Source: Symbiodinium natans (lineage: Eukaryota; Sar; Dinophyceae; Suessiales; Symbiodiniaceae). From it: 20,000 nucleotides of DNA. Positions 14,485 through 20,000 of this stretch are shown here, piece after piece. The notes under the pieces are model-generated. The model was not told where the DNA came from and did no database searches. It saw only the letters and a program-made list of their open reading frames with translations. The stretch spans positions 120,001 through 140,000 of the forward strand of contig CAJNDS010002239.1 of NCBI GenBank assembly GCA_905221605.1, read 5' to 3'. Numbering within the stretch: the first letter of the stretch is position 1; each line of letters opens with the position of its first letter. A program made the translations under genes and the position numbers.

Positions 14485-14536
14485 AAAGCAATAAAAATGA
14501 CAACAATAATAATAGAAATAAAAATAATAATATTAA
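14485..14536. repeat. A/T-rich AAT/AATA microsatellite-like tract
   Basis: Imperfect ACAATAATAATAGAAATAAA sequence following short CCCTAAA remnants (14455-14480). Confidence 0.8.
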
Positions 14537-14621
14537 TTCGGTACATTCCTCAAGGAATGTCTGTTGGGCACTCCTGGCGTTTCGAGATGTGAGATTTGGG
14601 AGCCTCAAACCCTCGTCCCAG

Positions 14622-14690
14622 CAAGCCTGGCGAAGCAGTAGCCTCCGACGGTACTCCAAGTCCTCGACCCCAAGCCCCCAGCCCTCAGTC
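14622..14690 (+). CDS. Possible exon, Pro/Ser-rich
   Basis: Acceptor CCCTCGTCCCAG. Frames KPGEAVASDGTPSPRPQAPS and QAWRSSSLRRYSKSSTPSPQ are both open. The right boundary blurs into degenerate CCCTAAA units. Confidence 0.35.
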
Positions 14691-14712
14691 CCAAACCCTA
14701 GACCCTAAAATT

Positions 14713-14776
14713 TGAGCCGCCCAACGACACTCCCCCCCGTCCCCCCAAGCAAGCACCTGACGTTCTGGCCGGGATC
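14713..14776 (+). CDS. Possible exon, Pro-rich
   Basis: Reads EPPNDTPPRPPKQAPDVLAG up to the start of a long CCCTAAA array. The acceptor is not clear, and the preceding island is in another frame. Confidence 0.3.
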
Positions 14777-14777
14777 A

Positions 14778-14936
14778 ACCCTAAACCCTAAACCCTAAAC
14801 CCTAAACCCTAAACCCTAAACCCTAAACCCTAAACCCTAAACCCTAAACCCTAAACCCTAAACCCTAAACCCTACACCCTAAACCCTAAACCCTAAACCC
14901 TAAACCCTAAACCCTAAACCCTAAACCCTAAACCCG
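14778..14936 (-). repeat. CCCTAAA array
   Basis: About 22 nearly pure units. Confidence 0.95.
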
Positions 14937-14950
14937 TACAATGCCTTCAG

Positions 14951-15020
14951 GTGAGACATTGGGCAATTCTGGCGCACCTGGGGAGCCACGTGTTGCAGCT
15001 TTCGAGGGCCCTAAACTTTT
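14951..15020 (+). CDS. Possible exon
   Basis: Acceptor CAATGCCTTCAG follows a CCCTAAA array. Reads ETLGNSGAPGEPRVAAFEGP; donor perhaps GTTTGT at 15021. A second frame (VRHWAILAHLGSHVLQLSRA) is open. Confidence 0.4.
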
Positions 15021-15041
15021 GGTTTGTTAGAGTTTTCAGCG

Positions 15042-15133
15042 TTAGGGTTTAGGGTTTAGGGTTTAGGGTTTAGGGTTTAGGGTTTAGGGTTTAGGGTTTA
15101 GGGTTTAGGGTTTAGGGTTTAGGGTTTAGGGTT
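15042..15133 (+). repeat. TTTAGGG array
   Basis: About 13 nearly pure units; only about 105 bp separates it from the inverted array at 14778-14936. Confidence 0.95.
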
Positions 15134-15136
15134 CAG

Positions 15137-15229
15137 TGAAGGCTCGCAACGCTTGGAGCTCCGGAAAAGTGGAGTGCCAAGGGGAAGGATGTACTCGAAG
15201 CCGCCCTCAAAGAAGATTGCGCCCAATGA
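15137..15229 (+). CDS. Possible exon, three open frames
   Basis: It begins at the end of a TTTAGGG array whose last unit (GGTTCAG) acts as acceptor. Frames read APEKWSAKGKDVLEAALKED (stop TGA), RLELRKSGVPRGRMYSKPPS (stop TAA) and NAWSSGKVECQGEGCTRSRP (open to the next array). The first looks most like a real helix, but the choice is a guess. Confidence 0.35.
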
Positions 15230-15286
15230 CTCTTAAGGAGTCCGCACCTCAAAGCTGGACAGGACAGGATCCTTGCAATGAATTGA

Positions 15287-15330
15287 GGGTTTAGGGTTTA
15301 CGGTTTAAGGTTTAGGGTTTAGGGTTGAAT
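15287..15330 (+). repeat. Short TTTAGGG array
   Basis: Six degenerate units. Confidence 0.9.
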
Positions 15331-15444
15331 GTTTCATGTTCCTGAAGTAGTGGGCCCTCTGAGTTCGTAACTTGCCCTGGACGGCCTAAGGCCGATGCCC
15401 GAAACACCTGAACTCTGAGCAGCCTGCAGACAATTGACAGCTCC

Positions 15445-15590
15445 GAATCCCTAAAGCCTAAACCCTTAAACCCCTAAACCACGAAACCCTAAACCCTAAA
15501 CCCAGAAATTTTTAAACCTAAACCCTAACCCTTCACCCTTCACCCTTCACCCTAAACCCTAAACCCAAAACCCTAAACCCTAAACCTCCT
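15445..15590 (-). repeat. Degenerate CCCTAAA array with CCCTTCA triplet
   Basis: Three CCCTTCA units in a row (15529-15550) inside decayed sequence. Confidence 0.85.
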
Positions 15591-15610
15591 TCTGATGCTC
15601 TCCATATGAA

Positions 15611-15652
15611 TGGCTGGCAAAGCCATCGAGTCCGTTCCGCGGGAGATGAGGG
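15611..15652 (+). CDS. Possible start exon
   Basis: ATG directly after an in-frame TGA opens MAGKAIESVPREMRGSWPF. The island lies between a CCCTAAA array and a TTTAGGG array. Another frame (RSAGDEGELAFQFISI) is also open. Confidence 0.25.
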
Positions 15653-15677
15653 GGAGCTGGCCTTTCAGTTCATCTCC

Positions 15678-15770
15678 ATTTAGGGTTCAGGGATTTAGGG
15701 TTTAGGATTAGGGCTTTAGGGTTTAGGGTTTAGGGTTTAGGGTCTAGGGTTTGGGGTTGAGGGCTAGGAA
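15678..15770 (+). repeat. TTTAGGG array
   Basis: Moderately degenerate. Confidence 0.95.
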
Positions 15771-15889
15771 TACTTAGTGGTAGCTCGCGTGATGCCGGCA
15801 GCGTCGTGCTGTTAGCCACTTAAGTCTCACAGGTAATCCCTGACCCACAAGAACTACAAAAAATCACAGCGCCAAGACCATAAATTTGC

Positions 15890-16068
15890 CCTAAAGTCTA
15901 AACCCTAGACCCTAGACCCTAGACCCTAGACCCTAGACCCTAAACCCTAAGCCCTAAGCCCTAAGCCCTAAGCCTAAACCCTAAACCCTAAACCCTAAAC
16001 CCTAAACCCTAAACCCTAAACCCTAAACCCTAAACCCTAAACCCTAAACCCTAAACCCTAAACCCTCA
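15890..16068 (-). repeat. CCCTAAA array with CCCTAGA and CCCTAAG blocks
   Basis: Five CCCTAGA units, then about four CCCTAAG units, then about 14 pure CCCTAAA units. Confidence 0.95.
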
Positions 16069-16080
16069 GCCTCTAAGCAG

Positions 16081-16178
16081 CAGCAATCTGGCGGTGGTCC
16101 CTCATCCCGGTGCGACGAGCGACATCTTTTTTCAACAGCCGTCGCGGCTTGCCTTCCCGGATGTTGCGAATATGTGTG
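16081..16178 (+). CDS. Exon of unrecognised gene
   Basis: After CCTCTAAGCAG the frame reads NLAVVPHPGATSDIFFQQPS and continues RLAFPDVANMC. It ends at GTTTAG, the first TTTAGGG unit of the next array, or at GTGTGG five bases earlier. The earlier site gives the phase needed to join 16249. Confidence 0.5.
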
Positions 16179-16245
16179 GTTTAGGGTTTAGGGTTTAGGG
16201 TTTAGGATTTAGGGTTTAGGGTTTAGGGTTTAGGGTTTAGGGTGG
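16179..16245 (+). repeat. TTTAGGG array
   Basis: About nine units, beginning at the proposed donor of exon 16081-16178. Confidence 0.95.
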
Positions 16246-16248
16246 TAG

Positions 16249-16320
16249 GCTTCTGAAACCCGAAGTTCTGAGCCCCAGGGCCCGAACCCTAAGCGCCAAG
16301 AGCAAGAGTATGGCTTGACT
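16249..16320 (+). CDS. Possible terminal exon
   Basis: It starts where a TTTAGGG array ends (GGTGGTAG as acceptor) and reads LLKPEVLSPRARTLSAKSKS, then MA and TGA. A second frame ends GLTRSTSGVG. Confidence 0.4.
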
Positions 16321-16375
16321 CGAAGCACAAGTGGGGTTGGTTAAGACTTTTGGCGGCCGCCTCTATCCCAGCAAT

Positions 16376-16412
16376 CAGGGTTTAGGGTTTAGGGTTAAGG
16401 GTTCAGGGCTTA
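16376..16412 (+). repeat. Short TTTAGGG array
   Basis: Three clean units, then TTAAGGG and TTCAGGG. Confidence 0.9.
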
Positions 16413-16431
16413 ACGGTTGTACATTGCGTAG

Positions 16432-16493
16432 GCGCGGGGGCGGCATTTGAGGCAATCCTGAGAAGGGCGATCGGCGTCATAGTGCAATCATAG
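16432..16493 (+). CDS. Possible terminal exon
   Basis: Acceptor GTACATTGCGTAG, then AGAAFEAILRRAIGVIVQS and a TAG stop. The amphipathic, hydrophobic composition is protein-like. The preceding array is TTTAGGG (16376-16412). Confidence 0.4.
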
Positions 16494-16699
16494 AACAGCC
16501 AGTCCTGCTATGTGGTTAAGGGTGCGGTGTTTAGGGTTTCGGGATGCTCCCTTGTTGGATTAAGGGGTCGCGTTAGAGAGACCCCACACAGGGCCATAGT
16601 TCAAGCAACTGATGAAATCCTTGCAATCTAAGCGTAATTCAACATACCCCAAACCCATACCCCTCAACCTATACATGAAAAATATAAGTGAGGATTTTA

Positions 16700-16807
16700 C
16701 ACCCTGAACCCTGAACCCTGAACGCTGAACCCTGAACCCTGAACCCTAAACCCTAAACCCCAAACCCCAAACCCTAAACCCTAAACCCTAAACCCTAAAC
16801 CCTAAAC
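16700..16807 (-). repeat. CCCTGAA block then CCCTAAA block
   Basis: Same order of variants as at 7790-7905. The island 16494-16700 to its left shows no coding signal. Confidence 0.95.
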
Positions 16808-16822
16808 GCGGGGTATGCCCAG

Positions 16823-16893
16823 GGGTCATGTTGAACAAGTCTTTCGAAGCCAAGGGCACATCGGAAAGCGGCCGCGCGAGAGGTGCGTTCCAG
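16823..16893 (+). CDS. Exon of unrecognised gene
   Basis: Between GGTATGCCCAG and the GT donor GTGTGCGG. Reads MLNKSFEAKGTSESGRARGA then FQ, phase 1 in and 0 out. Flanked by a CCCTAAA array (left) and a TTTAGGG array (right). Confidence 0.45.
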
Positions 16894-16935
16894 GTGTGCG
16901 GACATGGCTGGCGTGAGCTGAAGCTGGCCTTGGGT

Positions 16936-17023
16936 TCAGGGTTTAGGGTTTAGGGTCTAGGGTTTAGAGTTTAGGGTTTAGGGTTCAGGGTTTAGGGTTT
17001 AGGGTTTAGGGTTTAGGGTTTAG
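16936..17023 (+). repeat. TTTAGGG array
   Basis: About 12 units with single-base variants; the last unit provides the TTTAG before 17024. Confidence 0.95.
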
Positions 17024-17070
17024 GATCTGCATCGACGCGTGTGCAGCTGCAAGATCGGAGCTGTTTCGGG
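17024..17070 (+). CDS. Weak exon candidate
   Basis: It follows the TTTAG of the last unit of an array and reads ICIDACAAARSELFRV. A second AG (GTGTGCAG, 17046) is an alternative start. The right side enters dispersed repeat D. Confidence 0.3.
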
Positions 17071-17150
17071 TTTCCGAAAGTAGGGGTACCCTTGTCTGGG
17101 TTTTGGAGTACTGTACTTGAGTAGTTTTTTGGTTCTGGGTTCCTATTATA
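17069..17150. repeat. Dispersed repeat D, copy 2
   Basis: TTTCCGAAAGTAGGGGTACC, CTTGT.TGGG and GGTTCTGGGT(T)C match 111-178 in order. Downstream GTGTACTCCAAA is the inverse of TTTTGGAGTAC within this copy. Confidence 0.55.
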
Positions 17151-17264
17151 GCGACATATACCTACAAAGTATATACCTTTTTTGCCAGGTGTACTCCAAA
17201 GTAGGGTTGTGGGGCTGCCCAGAATCTCGGAGTAGAGTATTGGTTTCCGAAGTTCTCTAGATGC

Positions 17265-17360
17265 CCCCTAAATACCCTAAATACCCTAAGTTCCCTAGAT
17301 CACCTAAATACCCTAAACCCTAAACCCTAAGCCCTATACCCTAATACCCTTAAAACCCTC
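17265..17360 (-). repeat. CCCTAAATA/CCCTAAA array
   Basis: Nine-base units like those at 1508-1600, then heptamers. Confidence 0.9.
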
Positions 17361-17403
17361 AACCTTGCCTTCCCTATACCAAAACACCTTCATCTCCCCG
17401 CAG

Positions 17404-17531
17404 AAAAAGAAGCGCCTTGGAGCGAAGCTCCAGCTTCTCTCGAGGCCTTGTCTGCTGACACCTCTGTCTGCACGACGCCCGACCCAACCTCGGGCGCAGA
17501 TTGGCTGGCCCGACCCATGCATGGTTCGTAG
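17404..17531 (+). CDS. Possible terminal exon
   Basis: Good acceptor (CTTCATCTCCCCGCAG). Frame EAPWSEAPASLEALSADTSV continues for about 40 codons to TAG. The frame beginning KKKRLGAKLQLLSRP is open for longer. Acidic, Ala/Ser-rich composition favours the first. Confidence 0.4.
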
Positions 17532-17554
17532 CATTCAGGCTTTCAGGATTTCAG

Positions 17555-17680
17555 GGGTTTAGGGTCTAGGGTTCAGGGTTTCAGGGTATAGGCTTGAGGG
17601 TCCAGGGGTTCAGGGTTTAGGGTTTAGGGTTCAGGGTTGGGTTCAGGATTCAGGGTTTAGGGCTTAGGGTTCAGGATTTT
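17555..17680 (+). repeat. Degenerate TTTAGGG/TTCAGGG array
   Basis: TTCAGGG is as common as TTTAGGG. Confidence 0.9.
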
Positions 17681-17758
17681 TAGGGGAGCTTCCTTCTGAC
17701 CGCTTCTCAATATCGGAGCCCGAATTAGGAAACCTCACCAAAAAAACAAGAGGGGCTG

Positions 17759-17835
17759 TTGGGATGGTCACCCTTATGCTAACAGCCTTTAATAGGGCTG
17801 ATACTAGGGGGGTGCTCCCTAGTAAGGACTGCTAC
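17759..17835. repeat. Dispersed repeat C, copy 2
   Basis: GGGATGGTCACCCTTATGCT, AACAGCC, AATAGGG and AGTAAGGACTGCTA align with 1775-1855. Confidence 0.6.
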
Positions 17836-18102
17836 AAAACGAGATGGAGGATCCCCAGGTGAGCTGGTTTTTTTTTGTTTCCATTTTTGCAGCCGCGTGG
17901 GCGCCGGTTCGGCTTCTGCACTTGTGCAGCGATGCACTGGTCGCATTCGAGCCTTTGAATCTCGGCAGCGGGTGGGGGTTGTGACTGCGTCTGATTGTCC
18001 CCGGTGCCGGGCACTGCACGGCCCAAGACTTCCGTCATCCACCAGCTTCTGCGGTTGCCGAATCTTTTGTGTGCACATTGGGCGTCTTTTGGTGTTGTTT
18101 TA
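17835..18102 (+). CDS. Two-exon coding candidate with a 34-nt intron
   Basis: The pieces 17835-17858 and 17893-18102 are separated by a very short intron (GTGAGC ... CATTTTTGCAG, 17859-17892). The joined frame contains SALVQRCTGRIRAFESRQ and a CPRC motif, and ends at TAA. Two frames on the other strand are also open, so direction rests on the splice sites. Directly left lies dispersed repeat C. Confidence 0.4.
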
Positions 18103-18104
18103 AA

Positions 18105-18247
18105 ACTCTAAACCATGAGCCCTGAATCCTAGACCCTAAAACCCCCTAAGCCCCAGACCCTAGCTCCTACACCCTAAGCCCCGGTACAGAAACCCTGGAA
18201 AGCCTCAACCCTGAACCCTCGGCCCCTTGAATCCCTGTGCCCTAAAC
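18105..18247 (-). repeat. Highly degenerate CCCTAAA array
   Basis: Only about half of the units are recognisable; two clean units at 18235-18250 border the TIR element. Confidence 0.75.
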
Positions 18248-18251
18248 CCTA

Positions 18252-18385
18252 CTTGGAGGTTCATGGTACTTATTTCCAATTATGACTGCCAACCCACTTG
18301 CAAGCTCTGTAGGTGCCCTAATATTGTTCTGAATACACTTACAAGTACAGTTATACTTGGTGCATAAGTACGATGAACCTCCAAG
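18252..18385. mobile_element. 134-bp TIR element (MITE) with TA target duplication
   Basis: Terminal inverted repeats CTTGGAGGTTCATGGTACTTAT (first 20 bases intact) and its inverse at 18364-18385, one mismatch in 22. A TA dinucleotide flanks each end (18250-18251, 18386-18387). Removing the element and one TA restores perfect CCCTAAACCC phase. No ORF; TA duplication is typical of Tc1/mariner-type elements. Confidence 0.88.
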
Positions 18386-18386
18386 T

Positions 18387-18433
18387 AAACCCTAAACCCT
18401 AAACCCTAAACCCTAAACCCTAAACCCTAAACC

Positions 18434-18465
<32 letters not shown>

Positions 18466-18575
18466 ACCCTAAACCCTAAACCCTAAACCCTAAACCCTAA
18501 ACCCTAAACCTTAAACCTAATATTTAACCCTAAACCCTAAACCCTAAACCCTAAACCCTAAACCCTAAAACCCTG
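18387..18575 (-). repeat. CCCTAAA array with CCCTCAA block
   Basis: About five CCCTCAA units (18430-18465), as in 898-968. A short AATATTTAA interruption lies near 18518. Confidence 0.95.
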
Positions 18576-18582
18576 GGCCCAG

Positions 18583-18683
18583 AGGGGGGTGGTTTTGAGA
18601 AGCTCTGCGTGGATGGCGCTCCAGGGGCCAAATCCAGGGATGGATGCCCTCCAAGCAGAGACGACTTGAGACATTCTCTGTAA
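18583..18683 (+). CDS. Possible terminal exon
   Basis: After CCCTGGGCCCAG the frame reads GGFEKLCVDGAPGAKSRDGC, then PPSRDDLRHSL and TAA. It spans almost the whole island between a CCCTAAA and a TTTAGGG array. Confidence 0.4.
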
Positions 18684-18696
18684 TGATGTTCAAGAT

Positions 18697-18786
18697 CAGG
18701 GTTTAGGGTTTAGGGTTTAGGGTTTAGGGTTTAGGGTTTAGGGTTTAGGGTTTAGGGTTTAGGGTTTCGGGTTTAGGGTTTAGGGT
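18697..18786 (+). repeat. TTTAGGG array
   Basis: About 12 units, one TTTCGGG. Confidence 0.95.
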
Positions 18787-18873
18787 CTGGGAAGGCCGGT
18801 CGATATCAGCCGTCTCAGCTGCCTGGAGGGCAATGGCAAGCACGTTCATCAGCTCCTGCACCCCAAGTCCTGA
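18784..18873 (+). CDS. Possible terminal exon
   Basis: It starts after the TTTAG of the array's last unit and reads GRPVDISRLSCLEGNGKHVH, then QLLHPKS and TGA. The following bases hold a small direct repeat (GGTCATCATGA/AGTCATCATGT). Confidence 0.4.
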   Translation, partial: GLGRPVDISRLSCLEGNGKHVHQLLHPKS

Positions 18874-18907
18874 ACCCATACGGTCATCATGAGTCATCAT
18901 GTCAGGG

Positions 18908-19010
18908 TAGTTTAGGGTTTAGGGTTTGGGGTTTAGGGTTTAGGGTTTGGGGTTTAGGGTTTAGGGTTTGGGGTTTAGGGTGTAGGGTTTACGGTTAGTG
19001 GTTAGGGTTG
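18908..19010 (+). repeat. TTTAGGG array with 21-bp higher-order repeat
   Basis: TTTAGGG, TTTAGGG, TTTGGGG recurs three times (18911-18973), then decays. Confidence 0.9.
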
Positions 19011-19036
19011 CCTCGCTTGTAGCTTGTCGGACACAG

Positions 19037-19082
19037 AGTTATGCAGTCATGTTGGCTGTGGATTCAACTGCGCCCTCGTGAG
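19037..19082 (+). CDS. Weak exon candidate
   Basis: Acceptor GTCGGACACAG, donor GTTGAAG. Reads LCSHVGCGFNCALVR; the frame closes at TGA (19093-19095) if unspliced. A second frame from 19041 is open for 60 codons. From 19096 to 19474 I see no better call. Confidence 0.3.
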
Positions 19083-19474
19083 GTTGAAGGCTTGAAGATT
19101 CTGAACATGGTCGATGGGTGTTTGAGGTTCTGCACTGCTGTTGTCGAAATTGGGTGTCTTTTGGGGTCCCCTGATTATAAGGGTGCCGTGCTATCTGTAG
19201 GGCCACTCAAAAAGGGATCCTAATTTCGAGAAGCACCCAGATTGACTCCGACCCAGAAGAGCTCTCTCCGGTCTGTCTAGTTCTTGCGGCAGGTTGGGGC
19301 AAAGTTTTGGGAGAGCGATGAGCTGTGTTAGGACTAGCATGTCAGTGAGTGACATAACGCCGTCACGCTTTGATTGACGAGCAGAAGTTGTAGTGAGAAG
19401 CACCTGTGGTCCTGGAGAGCATGCCTCGTGCAAGGCTAGTCATCACTCTTTGGCTCTTGAGAAGAAACTCGAAG

Positions 19475-19762
19475 CCTTGAACCCTAAACCCTAAACCCTA
19501 AACCCTAAACCCTAAACCCTAAACCCTAAACCCTAAACCCTAAACCCTAAACCCTAAACCCTAAACCCTAAACCCTAAACCCTGAACCCTGAACCCTGAA
19601 CCCTGAACCCTAAACCCTGAACCCTGAACCCTAAACCCTGAACCCGGAACCCTGAACCCTGAACCCTGAACCCTAAACCCTGAACCCTGAACCCTGAACC
19701 CAGAACCCTAAACCCTGAACCTAAACCCTGAAGCCTAAACCCTAAACCCTAAACCCTGAACC
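19475..19762 (-). repeat. Long CCCTAAA to CCCTGAA array
   Basis: About 290 bp: pure CCCTAAA to 19579, then mixed CCCTGAA/CCCTAAA, with one CCCGGAA and one CCCAGAA. Confidence 0.95.
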
Positions 19763-19933
19763 CTGTGTGCTCTCTATGTCGACCGCCAAGCTGCCGACCT
19801 GCGCGCCACTGCAAGAGTGCCCCCAGTTGTCCATTGCACATCCCTCCCAGATGTGTTCGTAAACTCCTTATGGCATATTGGAAGCACCATGTTTGAGCTA
19901 CTTCAGTTGTGTTGTGATTTGGTTTGCTTGTAA
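19763..19933 (+). CDS. Longest uninterrupted exon-like frame (56 codons)
   Basis: It runs from the end of a CCCTGAA array to TAA and reads CALYVDRQAADLRATARVPP, later SLPDVFVNSLWHIGSTMFEL and a Cys/Leu-rich end. No ATG near the start, so it would be a last exon; its acceptor is not evident, the array itself having none. An opposite-strand frame (19749-19967) overlaps. No family recognised. Confidence 0.45.
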   Translation: MCALYVDRQAADLRATARVPPVVHCTSLPDVFVNSLWHIGSTMFELLQLCCDLVCL

Positions 19934-20000
19934 TATGTTTGACGTTGTGTTGAGTGCGTGTGCACACTCCCTCAGTCCGTTAGGAACTAAACCCTGAGAA

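Noticed and set aside
17819-18078. Minus-strand coding region opposite 17835-18102
   Set aside because: Three minus frames are open, but the intron-like GTGAGC...TTTTTGCAG is on +. Kept as an alternative only.
1-20000. tRNA, rRNA or spliced-leader genes
   Set aside because: No cloverleaf, no rRNA core sequence and no dinoflagellate spliced-leader string was recognised on reading.
1-20000. Retroelement coding regions (reverse transcriptase, integrase)
   Set aside because: No catalytic motif was seen in any island; only small non-coding inverted-repeat elements are supported.

Overview
The window looks like nuclear DNA of a dinoflagellate, or a close alveolate relative. Three things point that way. 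Plant-type telomeric heptamers (TTTAGGG/CCCTAAA) fill the window. Small GC-rich islands between them read as spliced exons. One exon chain encodes a Mei2-like RNA-recognition domain (TTVMMRNLPNKYTQQML, then DFDFFYLP, then YCFINF), a family greatly expanded in dinoflagellates. Several of its introns appear to start with GC or GA, as dinoflagellate introns often do. No long ORF, rRNA, tRNA, CRISPR or prokaryotic gene is visible.

Layout. By hand tally about a third of the window is degenerate heptamer array, split into roughly 65 tracts of 20-310 bp. Both strand orientations occur and are interleaved, so this is not one chromosome end. The tracts separate islands of about 80-450 bp. Many islands have a pyrimidine-rich stretch ending in AG, then 25-110 nt of open frame, then a GT, GC or GA donor. 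The arrays therefore appear to sit inside introns.

Regions: (1) 1-1020, arrays, one dispersed repeat and a possible start exon. (2) 1023-3191, Mei2-like gene, with a possible downstream tail to 4485. (3) 4486-6850, mostly degenerate arrays, homopolymers and a few weak exons. (4) 6855-7375, two or three exons, one pair separated by a 90-nt intron that contains telomeric repeats. (5) 7708-10239 (perhaps to 10692), a second chain of about nine exons whose phases mostly agree. (6) 10913-11683, a third chain. (7) 11700-14500, arrays, inverted repeats and scattered exons. (8) 14600-19933, further exon-like islands, several ending in stop codons, plus a 134-bp TIR element inserted in an array.

All exon boundaries come from reading alone. 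In this GC-rich DNA two or three frames are often open, so single-island calls are weak. The phase-consistent chains at 1023-2789 and 7708-9851 are the strongest evidence.
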